From assembly GCA_964500675.1 (NCBI GenBank), contig CAZCNY010000007.1:62001-126000 (forward strand): a DNA stretch of 64,000 bases, written 5' to 3'. A program made the position numbers and the translations under genes. Origin of the DNA: CAMLJR01 sp964500675 (lineage in GTDB: Bacteria; Pseudomonadota; Gammaproteobacteria; Pseudomonadales; CAMLJR01). Positions 8,868 through 17,222 of the stretch are shown here, in pieces (position 1 is the stretch's first letter; each line of letters opens with the position of its first letter). The notes beneath the pieces were generated by a model. It was given only the letters and a program-made list of their open reading frames with translations, did no database searches and was not told the DNA's origin.

Positions 8868-9629
8868 ATGGAAAAAACATTCAAAGATTATTTTTCGACG
8901 CGGTCCGACGACTATGCGAATTATCGCCCGTCATATCCCCGAGCTTTAGTCGAAGCATTAGTAAAGCTTTGCCCTCAAAATGATTTAGCGCTCGATTGCG
9001 GGTGCGGAACCGGGCAGCTATCCGTGCTTTTGGCAGAGCGTTTTAAAAAAGTCATCGCGACAGATGCGAGCGGTAAACAAAAAGAAAATGCTCTGCCGTG
9101 TGAGCGCATCACTTATCGTGTCGCTACAGCCGAAAATAGTCTGCTGCCGGAGTCTTCAGTGGATATTGTCACGGTCGCACAAGCGGCGCATTGGCTGGAT
9201 TTGGATAGGTTTTATGCCGAAGCGAAGCGCATCTCCAAACCCGGTGGAGTATTGGCGCTTATCACATACGGTATCTCGTCTGTCGATGATGGCGAGATCG
9301 ATAAAATTACACAGCATTTTTATCGCGATGTGCTCGATCCATATTGGCCGCCGGAGCGAAAGCACGTGGAGTCCGGTTATCGAACGCTTCCATTCCCGTT
9401 CCGAGAGGTTGAGTTTCCCCAGTTGACCATGGAGAGCGATTGGAATCTCCACGAGTTGTTCGGGTATATCAGTACATGGTCTGCCGTTAAAGAACTGGAG
9501 CGGATAAGCGGGTCTGCTGAGATTTATGAACTCAAAAATAAACTGGCGAGCGCGTGGGGTGATCTAGAAATAAAAAGAAAAATTACTTGGCCGTTGTCCG
9601 TGCGTGTGGGCTGCGTCAATAATTCGTAG
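8868..9629 (+). CDS. Class I SAM-dependent methyltransferase
   Basis: The 253-residue protein has the Rossmann-fold methyltransferase core. Motif I is LALDCGCGTGQLSVLLAERF (about residues 41-60), with the acidic strand end VIATDAS after it and post-I RVATAENSLLPESSVDIVTVAQAAHW (about 84-109). This is the arrangement of methyltransferase domain-11-type enzymes. The tail (ELFGYISTWSAVKELE) matches the yeast TMT1/UbiE-like small-molecule branch. The substrate is unknown. It stands alone between the ars operon and an unrelated membrane protein. Confidence 0.8.
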   Translation: MEKTFKDYFSTRSDDYANYRPSYPRALVEALVKLCPQNDLALDCGCGTGQLSVLLAERFKKVIATDASGKQKENALPCERITYRVATAENSLLPESSVDIVTVAQAAHWLDLDRFYAEAKRISKPGGVLALITYGISSVDDGEIDKITQHFYRDVLDPYWPPERKHVESGYRTLPFPFREVEFPQLTMESDWNLHELFGYISTWSAVKELERISGSAEIYELKNKLASAWGDLEIKRKITWPLSVRVGCVNNS

Positions 9630-9893
9630 GGATTTGATTCAACGTTGCAGGGCGATAACAGACCGCATGCCTCAAGACAATCGATTGCGGTAAGTCAATA
9701 TTTTAAAACTCAATGGCAGCTGGCCAATTAGGAGCGGATACGCATCGCAGAAACTCGACCGATTCATGTTTGGTTATTGCGGCTATGCGAGGTGAAAGCT
9801 ACCGTAATATTTTCATAGTCAGCTATGCGTAATCTATACGCCGTTTAATGTCGGCCGAGAGCAGTTATTCTTTGTTGTCGGGGGGGTAATAGA
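9630..9893. other. Non-coding gap, nothing recognised
   Basis: There are 264 bases between the methyltransferase and the membrane protein gene. I see no open frame with a ribosome site, no strong hairpin with a T run and no repeat. A G-rich stretch (9881-9886) just before the next ATG acts as its ribosome site. Confidence 0.5.
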
Positions 9894-11672
9894 ATGGGTG
9901 TGGAATCTTCCAAGCAAAGCCGTTTCTGGAATCTTTTAGCGTTAGGTTTCATTGCATATGCGGGCTTCGTCGCCCTGCAATTGGGAAATGTACATCTATC
10001 GCGAGATCAGTGGCGCAGCATGCATTTCTTTCTCTTCGATGACTTTTTTACAGCCATAGGTTCGAGGCAGGTCGACCATCTGACGGTTTTCCCAAATTTA
10101 ATTCATTATGTTAATTGGATGATTCTGAGAAACTCTCAGGAACCGGTGATGTGGCTCGGTATGGGAATGGCGCTTATGACCGCCCTGCTTTTAGTCCGAC
10201 TGATTCGAGCCGAAGAGGAGTTGATGGCTGAAAAAAAGGCAATGCTCTCTGCATTGGCGATCATGACGATTTTCTGGATGGGAAATGGCAATATTTTGTT
10301 GCAACCTAATGAATCCTTGCAAGCCTACCTGGTGCTCGGTCCATTGATTGTAGCATTGATCACGTTATTCAAGTTAAAAGAGCCGAATCTTCGCACGGCT
10401 GTTTTGGTTGGCCGGATGCTTCTTATGATGGCCTGCGGGGTGATCGCTACGTTTTCTTTCGGTGCTGGCGTGGCTGTATTTCCGGTCCTGGTGACGATGG
10501 CAATAATCTATAAAGCTTCGTGGCGCTCGATTGCCATTGTCGGATTGGCGGCTGCCGTTGTGTGCGGGCTGTATCTTTATACTTATCCTGCGAAGAATGG
10601 TCTTTCGCCTAACCAGATATTAGAAAGCGGCTTTTATGTGCGAGTGTGTCGCTGGCTAGGAGCACCTCTGGCGGCGATGCTAGGCGCTAATCTTCTAACC
10701 CAGAGCGCTCCTACTTTTTCTTGGGAATGGACTACCAATAATACGCTCACATATTTTTCTTCCTGTCTCGCTGCCATAGCCCTGGTTTATATCGCCGGTA
10801 TTTTAGCGTTGGTGCTATCGGGAAGGCAGCGATTGTCCAGACTATCCTTTATGTTGCTTGGTATCGGGCTGTTCGTAGTTTGTGTCGGTATACTGATTGA
10901 ACTGGCACGTGAAAAGTTTCAGGGAATATTCCCAAAAGACATATTTGAAAATCGTTATTTTGTTTGGAGTTCACTTTTCTGGTTTTGCGTCGCTGGATTG
11001 ACGATTTGCGAATACCAATCGAATAGGGTGTGGACAAAGTTCTCCACAGTAGTAGGGGGAGTATTCGTCACACTGATTATTCTAAACAATCCATGTTGGG
11101 CTCGCAGCGTCTGGCAACCGCTCCGAGCTAATAATGATTTAGAGGCACAATGGCTGTCTGTAGGTATTGAGCCAAAAAACGATCCATACAAATCAAAAAT
11201 ATTTCTGAAGCATGTTCCAGTGGGTGTATTGACCCATGACGCCGATCGGATGAAGGAGTTGCACATCCCTGTGTTCGACGCAAATAGCCGCTCCATTACG
11301 GGTTTGTTCAGTCGAGAATTCCAAGTTGACGGCACGCTGCCTGTAGAAGTATTAGAAAAAAAACAAAATTTGATCGACCAAGAGCCGTGTCTCTTGATAG
11401 GAGCATTATTACCGGGTCGAAAGGTCTTTGAGATTTTGGATCAGTCAGGTCAAATTCGCGGGCTGCTTGCGCCCTCCGCCCAATATCGTGGGGTATTGGG
11501 CACACTAATGAACAGGCCTTCTCAAATTAGTTATACGGGGGTGTTGGCTAATTACCAAGAGGGTGAAAGTTATTACTTTAGAGTCTTCAATTCGCAAGCG
11601 AGATCCTTGCAAAAAGAAAAGGATTTAATGGGCATTGACCTGAAGTGGGGAAAACTTCGTGCAGAACAATAA
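9894..11672 (+). CDS. Large polytopic membrane protein of unknown function
   Basis: I do not recognise the family. The 592-residue protein has about 11-12 hydrophobic segments in residues 12-405, then a soluble C-terminal domain of about 190 residues beginning near NNPCWARSVWQPLRAN. The first extracytoplasmic loop (LSRDQWRSMHFFLFDDFF) carries acidic residues soon after TM1, as in GT-C type glycosyltransferases. That placement suggests, but does not prove, a lipid-linked sugar or cell-surface role. Codon use and base composition are clearly more AT-rich than in neighbouring genes, which suggests transfer. The ATG follows a G-rich ribosome site. Confidence 0.75.
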   Translation: MGVESSKQSRFWNLLALGFIAYAGFVALQLGNVHLSRDQWRSMHFFLFDDFFTAIGSRQVDHLTVFPNLIHYVNWMILRNSQEPVMWLGMGMALMTALLLVRLIRAEEELMAEKKAMLSALAIMTIFWMGNGNILLQPNESLQAYLVLGPLIVALITLFKLKEPNLRTAVLVGRMLLMMACGVIATFSFGAGVAVFPVLVTMAIIYKASWRSIAIVGLAAAVVCGLYLYTYPAKNGLSPNQILESGFYVRVCRWLGAPLAAMLGANLLTQSAPTFSWEWTTNNTLTYFSSCLAAIALVYIAGILALVLSGRQRLSRLSFMLLGIGLFVVCVGILIELAREKFQGIFPKDIFENRYFVWSSLFWFCVAGLTICEYQSNRVWTKFSTVVGGVFVTLIILNNPCWARSVWQPLRANNDLEAQWLSVGIEPKNDPYKSKIFLKHVPVGVLTHDADRMKELHIPVFDANSRSITGLFSREFQVDGTLPVEVLEKKQNLIDQEPCLLIGALLPGRKVFEILDQSGQIRGLLAPSAQYRGVLGTLMNRPSQISYTGVLANYQEGESYYFRVFNSQARSLQKEKDLMGIDLKWGKLRAEQ

Positions 11673-11689
11673 TTGACAAGGAGGTTTCG

Positions 11690-11719
11690 ATGGGAGCTCT
11701 GCAATTCTCAGGCTCATAA
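11690..11719 (+). CDS. Possible 9-codon mini-ORF with strong ribosome site
   Basis: A perfect AAGGAGG at 11678-11684, with five bases of spacing, precedes an ATG that opens only nine codons (MGALQFSGS) before TAA. It lies 18 bases after the membrane protein stop. It could be a leader peptide, the head of a gene lost by deletion, or chance. Only the ribosome site and short frame are seen. Confidence 0.3.
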   Translation: MGALQFSGS

Positions 11720-11830
11720 TAAAAACTGTCGAATGACCATTTCTCTGCACTTTGATAAAGATCAACCCTGTGATCCGACGCAGCGTTTAGCCTTTGCGTT
11801 CTCGATCGAGTAATTGGCAGGAGATAGCAA

Positions 11831-12415
11831 ATGAAACGGCAAATTCTCACGGCAGTTTGTTTGATTTCGATGTTGACCGCGGGCGGTTATGCGGCAGCGG
11901 CTGACGATAGCGCGCAAAGCGGCGCGGGTAATTACGGCCCCGGCATGATGGGAGGTGGTTATGGAATGGGCCCGGGCATGATGGGCGGTGGCTACGGCAT
12001 GGGGCCCGGCATGATGAATGGAGGCTATGGAATGATGAACGGCGGCTTCGGCATGATGGGTGGTGGCTATGGCATGGGCCCCGGCATGATGATGGGCGGG
12101 TGGGGTTATTCGCTGAGCGGTGCGCTCAATCTGAGCGATGAGCAACAGAAAAAAATTCAAAAAATTCAGGAAGACCTCGGCAAGCAACAGTGGACGCTGA
12201 TGCAGGCGCTGCACACCGAGATGATGTCGGCGTATAAAAAATACGGCGAGAGCGACGATGTCGATGTCGACGCCGTGATGAAAACGCAAACCGACATGAG
12301 CAACGCGCACTTGCAGATGCTGCGCAATCGGCTTGAGGCGCAGAAAAAAATACGCGATGTGTTGACTAAAGAGCAGCGCGAAAAACTCAACGAAATGTCG
12401 CGTTGGGGCTGGTAG
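11831..12415 (+). CDS. Spy/CpxP-like periplasmic protein with Gly-Met repeats
   Basis: The 194-residue exported protein has a signal peptide (about residues 1-23, cleavage after AAA). Next comes a Gly/Met-rich segment (residues 36-92) built from about five copies of an 11-residue unit of the form GPGMMGGGYGM, then a helical domain with LSDEQQKKIQKIQEDLGKQQ and LTKEQREKLNEM. The helical part resembles the LTxxQ-type Spy/CpxP/ZraP family of periplasmic chaperones and metal sensors. The methionine-dense segment could bind copper or silver ions; that is inference. A good ribosome site (AGGAGATAGC) precedes the ATG. Confidence 0.82.
   Translation: MKRQILTAVCLISMLTAGGYAAAADDSAQSGAGNYGPGMMGGGYGMGPGMMGGGYGMGPGMMNGGYGMMNGGFGMMGGGYGMGPGMMMGGWGYSLSGALNLSDEQQKKIQKIQEDLGKQQWTLMQALHTEMMSAYKKYGESDDVDVDAVMKTQTDMSNAHLQMLRNRLEAQKKIRDVLTKEQREKLNEMSRWGW
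11936..12104 (+). repeat. Intragenic tandem repeat encoding Gly-Met units
   Basis: About 170 bases made of imperfect 33-base units (with shorter 21-base variants) encode repeated GPGMMGGGYGM-type blocks of the Spy-like protein. The repeats stay in frame. Such an array can expand or shrink by slippage or recombination. Confidence 0.8.
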
Positions 12416-12425
12416 TTGTTTCAGT

Positions 12426-12457
12426 GAGCCGCGCACTCCAAAAAATAGGCGCGGCTC
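12426..12457. terminator. Hairpin between convergent genes
   Basis: GAGCCGCGC (12426-12434) pairs perfectly with GCGCGGCTC (12449-12457), a 9-base stem with a 14-base loop that contains an A run. It sits between the stop of the Spy-like gene and the stop of gap on the opposite strand. It lacks a clear T tract on either side. Confidence 0.45.
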
Positions 12458-12475
12458 AAACACCGAATCGATAGT

Positions 12476-13477
12476 TTAAATATTCTGCAAATATAACGCG
12501 ACATCCACCATGCGTTGCGAGAATCCCCACTCGTTGTCGTACCACGCCATGACTTTGGTCTGCGCGCCGAGCACGCGCGTGTGCATCGCATCGAAAATCG
12601 ACGACGCGGGATTGTGGCAGAAATCGACCGACACGAGCGGCTCTTCGTTGTAAGCGAGCACGCCGCGCAGTGCGCCCGCAGCGGCGTCCGCCATAACCGC
12701 GTTGATCGCTTCGCGCGTCGCGGTTTTTTCGAGAATGCAATGCAGATCGACGATCGACACATCGGGCGTCGGCACGCGCACCGCCATTCCGGAAAAACGG
12801 CCCGCGAGTTCGGGCAGCACTAAACCGACGGCTTCGGCGGCGCCGGTTTTGGTGGGAATCATCGACATCGCGCCGGCGCGTCCGCGATACAAATCATCGA
12901 CCGCGGTGTCGACGAGATGCTGATCGTTCGTGTAGGCGTGAATCGTCGTCATCTGTCCGCCGATGATGCCGAACTCGCGCTGCAAAATCATTGCGACCGG
13001 CGCGAGACAATTCGTCGTGCATGAGGCGTTGGAAAGAATGCGATGCGCGGGCGTCAGCGCGCGGTGATTGACGCCATATACCACGGTGAAATCAGCGTCG
13101 GGCATCGGCGCGGCGACCAATGCGCGTTGCGCGCCGGCATCGATATGCTGCTGAACTTTTTCGTGCTTGCGCAGACGGCCCGAGCACTCGAAAACGAAAT
13201 CGACGCCGAGTTCGCGCCACGGCAATTGCGCGGTATCGGCGATCGCCAGCAGCGGGATACGTTTATCTCCGATCGCGATGCTGCCGTCATCGTTGAGCAC
13301 GGCGTGCGCGGTAAGTTTGCCGTGCACCGAATCGTGATTGAGCAAATGCACGAGCGCGCGCGCACTGCCGGGATCGTTGATCGCGACGAGTTCGAGTGCG
13401 TCAGGCCAGTTGCGTTCGAGCAATACCCGTACGATACAGCGGCCGATTCGGCCGAAGCCGTTGATGGCGATGCGCAT
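12476..13477 (-). CDS. gap: Type I glyceraldehyde-3-phosphate dehydrogenase
   Basis: A 333-residue NAD(P)-dependent GAPDH catalyses oxidation and phosphorylation of glyceraldehyde 3-phosphate in glycolysis, or the reverse. The N-terminal MRIAINGFGRIGR binds the nucleotide. The catalytic segment is LSNASCTTNCLAP (Cys near 152), followed by TIHAYTNDQ and IPTKTGAAEAVG. The last motif favours GAPDH over erythrose-4-phosphate dehydrogenase (Epd). A strong ribosome site AAGGAG lies upstream of the ATG. It is 33 bases downstream of the glycogen phosphorylase gene on the same strand, linking glycogen breakdown to triose metabolism. Confidence 0.9.
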   Translation of the reverse strand: MRIAINGFGRIGRCIVRVLLERNWPDALELVAINDPGSARALVHLLNHDSVHGKLTAHAVLNDDGSIAIGDKRIPLLAIADTAQLPWRELGVDFVFECSGRLRKHEKVQQHIDAGAQRALVAAPMPDADFTVVYGVNHRALTPAHRILSNASCTTNCLAPVAMILQREFGIIGGQMTTIHAYTNDQHLVDTAVDDLYRGRAGAMSMIPTKTGAAEAVGLVLPELAGRFSGMAVRVPTPDVSIVDLHCILEKTATREAINAVMADAAAGALRGVLAYNEEPLVSVDFCHNPASSIFDAMHTRVLGAQTKVMAWYDNEWGFSQRMVDVALYLQNI

Positions 13478-13510
13478 AAACTTTCTCCTTTCAGCAAAAC
13501 TACCGAATAT

Positions 13511-16084
13511 TCAGCGAAACCACAGAATGTGATTTTCTTCGAGCGGTACCGCGACATGGGGATGATTGGGTACGATGCGCATGGTGTAGTCGTCGAGCGG
13601 GCGCGTACTATTCAGCGCTGCGGTATATAAAAAGCCGTTCTGCGCATCCTGTAGCGCGTCGCCGCGCGTCATCGCGATGCGCTCATCAGCGTGTTGGTCA
13701 TCGCCATCGGCGAAGAGTTCAACGTGCAACGAATCGGCATCGAGTGCGCCAAAATAAATCTGCGCGCTACAATGTTTATTGTCGCCGTCTTCGCTCCAAT
13801 TCATGTTGCCGAAATGAATGCGTTGCCAATGTTGCTGCAAATTGCGCTGCCACTGCACGATCTCGGCCGCGGCCCCGCCGGCGGAGCGCGCGCGATAATT
13901 CACGGCGAGCGGCGCGTAATAATGTTCCATATATTCGCGCGCCATGCGATTGCTGGAAAATTGGCTCGTGTAGTTCGCCATGCTGGCGCGGATGCGCGCC
14001 GTCCACGCGCGCGGAATACCGCGCTCGTCGCGCTGATAAAAACACGGCACCACTTCGCGTTCGAGCAATTCGTACAACTGCAATGCTTCGTGGCGATCGA
14101 TTACCGTACTATTCATTACCGTACCATTCATCGCCGTACTATTAATTACAGCGCTGTCGCTTGTCACTTGCGCGGATTCGTTGCGGCTGTTGCCGATCGC
14201 CCAGCCCGCGTCGGGACGATAGGCATACGCCCACCAGCCGTCGAGTTCGGAGAGATTGAGTCCGCCGTTGACGAGCACTTTCATGCCGCTGGTACCGCAC
14301 GCTTCCCAAGGTCGCCGCGGCGTGTTGATCCAGACATCGACGCCCTGTACCAAATGCGCGGCGATATTGAGATCGTAATCTTCGATAAACACCGCGCGAT
14401 TTTTCAACGCAGGATGCTGCAAAAATTGGTGCCATTCATGCAGCAGCTGTTTGCCCACGGCGTCGCGCGGATGCGCTTTACCCGCGATCACCAATTGCAC
14501 GGGGCGATCGCGATCGCACAATAAGCGCAGCAAACGTTCGCGATCGGCGAGCAATAAATTCGGGCGCTTGTATTCGGTGAAACGGCGCGCGAATCCCACC
14601 GTCAATACGTTGGGGTCGAACTGGCCGCCGCAGTTGACGGTATTCATTGTGGCGAGACCGCGCGCGCAATTCTGCCGTGCGATGCGCTCTTGCACGAATT
14701 CGATGAGATGCTGACGATTTTCCGCGCGCAGATGCCACAGCGCATCGTCGTCGACTTGCAAAATGGTTTCGGGCAGCGCGTCGAGTTCGCCGCGCCAGCG
14801 CGCTTTGCCGCAGGCCCGCGTCCACAATTTATCGGCGGGCACCGAATCCCACGATGGTGTGTGCACGCCGTTGGTGACGTAGCCGATCGGCACTTCGTGT
14901 TGCGGCCAGCGCGGAAACAGCGATTGAAAAACGCGGCGGCTGGTTTCGCCGTGCAATTGACTGACGCCATTGATGGCGCCGGCGCCGCGCGCGGCGAGAA
15001 ATGCCATATTGAATGGCGCATCCGATGTCGCATCAGCGCTGCGACCGAGCGCGAGCAATTCATTCACGGATAGTTTCAAGTGCGCAGCGTAATCGCGAAA
15101 ATAATTCGCGATCAGCGACGAGTCGAATTGATCGAAACCCGCGCTGATCGGCGTGTGCGATGTGAATAAATTGCCGGCGCGCGTCGCGCACAGCGCTTCG
15201 ACAAACGCGCAGTTTTGTTGATCCATGAAATGCCGCGCGCGTTCGAGAATCGCGAACGCGGCGTGACCTTCATTGAGGTGGCAGACGTCGCAATGGATAT
15301 TGAGGCGTTCGAGCAAACGCCAGCCGCCGATGCCGAGCACCATTTCCTGACGCAATCGCAGATCGCTGCCGCCGCCGTACAGCTCGCTCGTGATACCGCG
15401 ATCGCCCGGGGTGTTGAACGGATCGTTGCTGTCGAGAAGCAATAGCGTGCAGCGTCCCACCGTGACTTGCCAGGTGCGCAGATGCAGCGTGCGGCCGGGC
15501 ATGTCGAGCGCGATATTGATCCACTCGCCGTTGTTATCGCACAGCGGTGTGAGCGGCAGCATGGTGGGATCGTTATACGGATACAGTTCGAGTTGATCGC
15601 CGTTGGCCGACAGGCTTTGTCGGAAATAACCCTGCTGATATAAAAGGCCGATGCCGATCACAGGCAGACCGAGATCGCTCGCGGTTTTAAGAAAATCGCC
15701 CGCGAGCACACCGAGTCCGCCCGAATAAATCGGCAGCGATTCGCTGAGGCCGAATTCAAGGCTGAAATAGGCGATCGCGCCGGTAAACGTGTTGCCGAAG
15801 TTTTGCGAAAACCAGGTTTCCGCCGCCAGATGTTCGTGTTGCGCGGCGAGTTCTTGCCGCAGATTGCGGATGAATTCCGCATCGCCCGCCAATGCCTGCA
15901 GGCGCTGATCGGATACTTTTTGCAATAGCAGCCAAGGATTGGCCGTGATCGCCCAGAGCTCCGGATCGATACTGCGCCACAATCGATCGTGGCCGTGAAA
16001 CCAACTCCAGCGCAAATCGAGCGCAAGCGCGATCAAACCATCCAATGCGTCGGGCAGGGTGCGGGGCAGGTAAGCTCTGTGCAT
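13511..16084 (-). CDS. glgP: Alpha-glucan (glycogen) phosphorylase, short DUF3417-type
   Basis: The 857-residue enzyme releases glucose 1-phosphate from alpha-1,4-glucans using pyridoxal phosphate. It belongs to the branch with an N-terminal domain near LDLRWSWFHGHDRLWRSIDP (residues about 22-41), not the E. coli MalP/GlgP branch. The cofactor lysine lies in EACGTSGMKVLVNGGLNL. Other landmarks are HCDVCHLNEGHAAFA, GFARRFTEYKRPNL and IAGKAHPRD. A Ser/Asn/Thr-rich insertion (about residues 638-660) just before the region leading to the C-terminus is encoded by a 15-base tandem repeat and looks locally expanded. gap follows on the same strand. Confidence 0.93.
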   Translation of the reverse strand: MHRAYLPRTLPDALDGLIALALDLRWSWFHGHDRLWRSIDPELWAITANPWLLLQKVSDQRLQALAGDAEFIRNLRQELAAQHEHLAAETWFSQNFGNTFTGAIAYFSLEFGLSESLPIYSGGLGVLAGDFLKTASDLGLPVIGIGLLYQQGYFRQSLSANGDQLELYPYNDPTMLPLTPLCDNNGEWINIALDMPGRTLHLRTWQVTVGRCTLLLLDSNDPFNTPGDRGITSELYGGGSDLRLRQEMVLGIGGWRLLERLNIHCDVCHLNEGHAAFAILERARHFMDQQNCAFVEALCATRAGNLFTSHTPISAGFDQFDSSLIANYFRDYAAHLKLSVNELLALGRSADATSDAPFNMAFLAARGAGAINGVSQLHGETSRRVFQSLFPRWPQHEVPIGYVTNGVHTPSWDSVPADKLWTRACGKARWRGELDALPETILQVDDDALWHLRAENRQHLIEFVQERIARQNCARGLATMNTVNCGGQFDPNVLTVGFARRFTEYKRPNLLLADRERLLRLLCDRDRPVQLVIAGKAHPRDAVGKQLLHEWHQFLQHPALKNRAVFIEDYDLNIAAHLVQGVDVWINTPRRPWEACGTSGMKVLVNGGLNLSELDGWWAYAYRPDAGWAIGNSRNESAQVTSDSAVINSTAMNGTVMNSTVIDRHEALQLYELLEREVVPCFYQRDERGIPRAWTARIRASMANYTSQFSSNRMAREYMEHYYAPLAVNYRARSAGGAAAEIVQWQRNLQQHWQRIHFGNMNWSEDGDNKHCSAQIYFGALDADSLHVELFADGDDQHADERIAMTRGDALQDAQNGFLYTAALNSTRPLDDYTMRIVPNHPHVAVPLEENHILWFR
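14100..14144 (-). repeat. 15-base tandem repeat inside glgP
   Basis: Three near-identical 15-base units (14100-14114, 14115-14129, 14130-14144; for example ATTACCGTACTATTC) are followed by a degenerate fourth. Read on the minus strand they encode VINST-AMNGT-VMNST-VID. Frame is preserved. This is a small in-frame microsatellite in a surface-loop-like part of the phosphorylase. Confidence 0.85.
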
Positions 16085-16266
16085 GGGGCGACACCGCGAA
16101 AAATACCGTGTGATGATAACCGCATACCGTGAGAATTTTATGCGGTTCTATTTGACCTAGATCGTATTCAGCATCGGTTCATCGTCGCGAAGCTTTAATG
16201 AAATCGCAAAGAGATGATTTGCGGTCGAGTCCGATCGCAGCGGCCCTAAAAGAAGAGGTCAAAACC

Positions 16267-16659
16267 ATGTTGAAAATAAGCCGTGTTTTAGTTGTTGCTC
16301 TGTTGCCGTTGAGCGCACCGATGAGCTGGGCCGGCGATCGCAATGCCGATGCCATGGTCGGCGGCGTCTTGGGCGGTGTCATCGGCAGCATCGTCGGTTC
16401 GCAGATCGGCGGCCGCGATGGCGCGGTGGTTGGCGCGGGCATCGGCGCCATCGCGGGGGTTGCGCTAACTTCCGATGGTGGCAATTATCGCCGCGATCGC
16501 TACGATGACCGCGGCGGTTATGATAATCGCGGTGGTTATCGCGGTGGTTATCGCGCGGATTATCGCGACGGTTATCGCGATAATAATTATCGCGTCGACT
16601 ATCGTGGCAACGAGCACGGCAGGCACGACGATTATCGCTCGCGCTTCTATCGCGATTGA
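16267..16659 (+). CDS. Exported glycine-zipper protein with RDY-rich tail
   Basis: The 130-residue protein has a signal peptide (cleavage near SWAG, about residue 22). A glycine-zipper 2TM domain (residues about 30-68, GGVLGGVIGSIVGSQIGG, then VVGAGIGAIAGVAL) follows, then a low-complexity tail of Tyr, Arg, Asp and Gly (repeats of the type RGGYRGGY). Such proteins insert in or associate with the outer membrane (SlyB/OmpA-linker-like glycine zippers). I choose the ATG at 16267 because AGAGGTC lies just before it; the upstream in-frame ATG at 16198 has no signal peptide. A close relative is at 61123. Confidence 0.78.
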   Translation: MLKISRVLVVALLPLSAPMSWAGDRNADAMVGGVLGGVIGSIVGSQIGGRDGAVVGAGIGAIAGVALTSDGGNYRRDRYDDRGGYDNRGGYRGGYRADYRDGYRDNNYRVDYRGNEHGRHDDYRSRFYRD

Positions 16660-16719
16660 TTCCAGTCGCGATTTATTGCAACTCAATTTTTGCAGGATCA
16701 AACTCTCGCAGGGAACGAT

Positions 16720-17025
16720 ATGAATACGAAAAATGGAAAGCTGGTTGCAATCGCTCTAGCCTATGTTGCGTCAAATTTTTCCGCGCTGGTGAGTGCGCAG
16801 GAATCGCTGAGTACCTGTGCATCGGAAAAGACACGCCAGATGGAGCTTGAGAAGAGTATCAAGCTGGCGCCGCCGCCGCGCATTGATCCATACACCCACC
16901 GGGTCTACAGCGACTTCGACTCGATTAAAGCGCAGGATGACGTCGATCGTATCGATGAGTGGCTTTGGAAAAATTGTCGGGAATATTCGGAAGAAATGCG
17001 AAAAATCGAACAACAATATATGTAG
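16720..17025 (+). CDS. Small exported protein of unknown function
   Basis: The 101-residue protein is not recognised. Residues 1-28 look like a signal peptide (KLVAIALAYVASNFSALVSAQE), and the mature part is charged and mostly helical, with two cysteines (in LSTCASEK and LWKNCREY) that could pair after export. AGGGA lies five bases before the ATG at 16720; a TTG at 16690 is in frame but breaks the signal peptide. It follows the glycine-zipper gene by 60 bases and may share its transcript. Confidence 0.6.
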   Translation: MNTKNGKLVAIALAYVASNFSALVSAQESLSTCASEKTRQMELEKSIKLAPPPRIDPYTHRVYSDFDSIKAQDDVDRIDEWLWKNCREYSEEMRKIEQQYM

Positions 17026-17222
17026 CATGCGGCGATCGACATTATCGGGAAAGGCTTCCGTTTCTTGCGGTGGAGCGAGCGCGCTCTGCGCCGGCGCAAT
17101 CGCCAAGTCAGTTTTTTGTCAGGCTCTGCCGCTAGGTTGTGACGGTGTTGTGGGTGGCTTCGTGTTTCCCGCAGTAGCATGGAGCAGTGACCAGTCATGG
17201 CTTGAGTGGAATAGGAGTCCAT

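Noticed and set aside
11936..12104. CRISPR array
   Set aside because: The repeats lie inside a signal-peptide protein, are in frame and lack unique spacers.
12476..13477. Erythrose-4-phosphate dehydrogenase (epd) for the GAPDH gene
   Set aside because: The segment IPTKTGAAEAVG matches GAPDH; Epd proteins have a different IIPVDTKLA-type stretch there.
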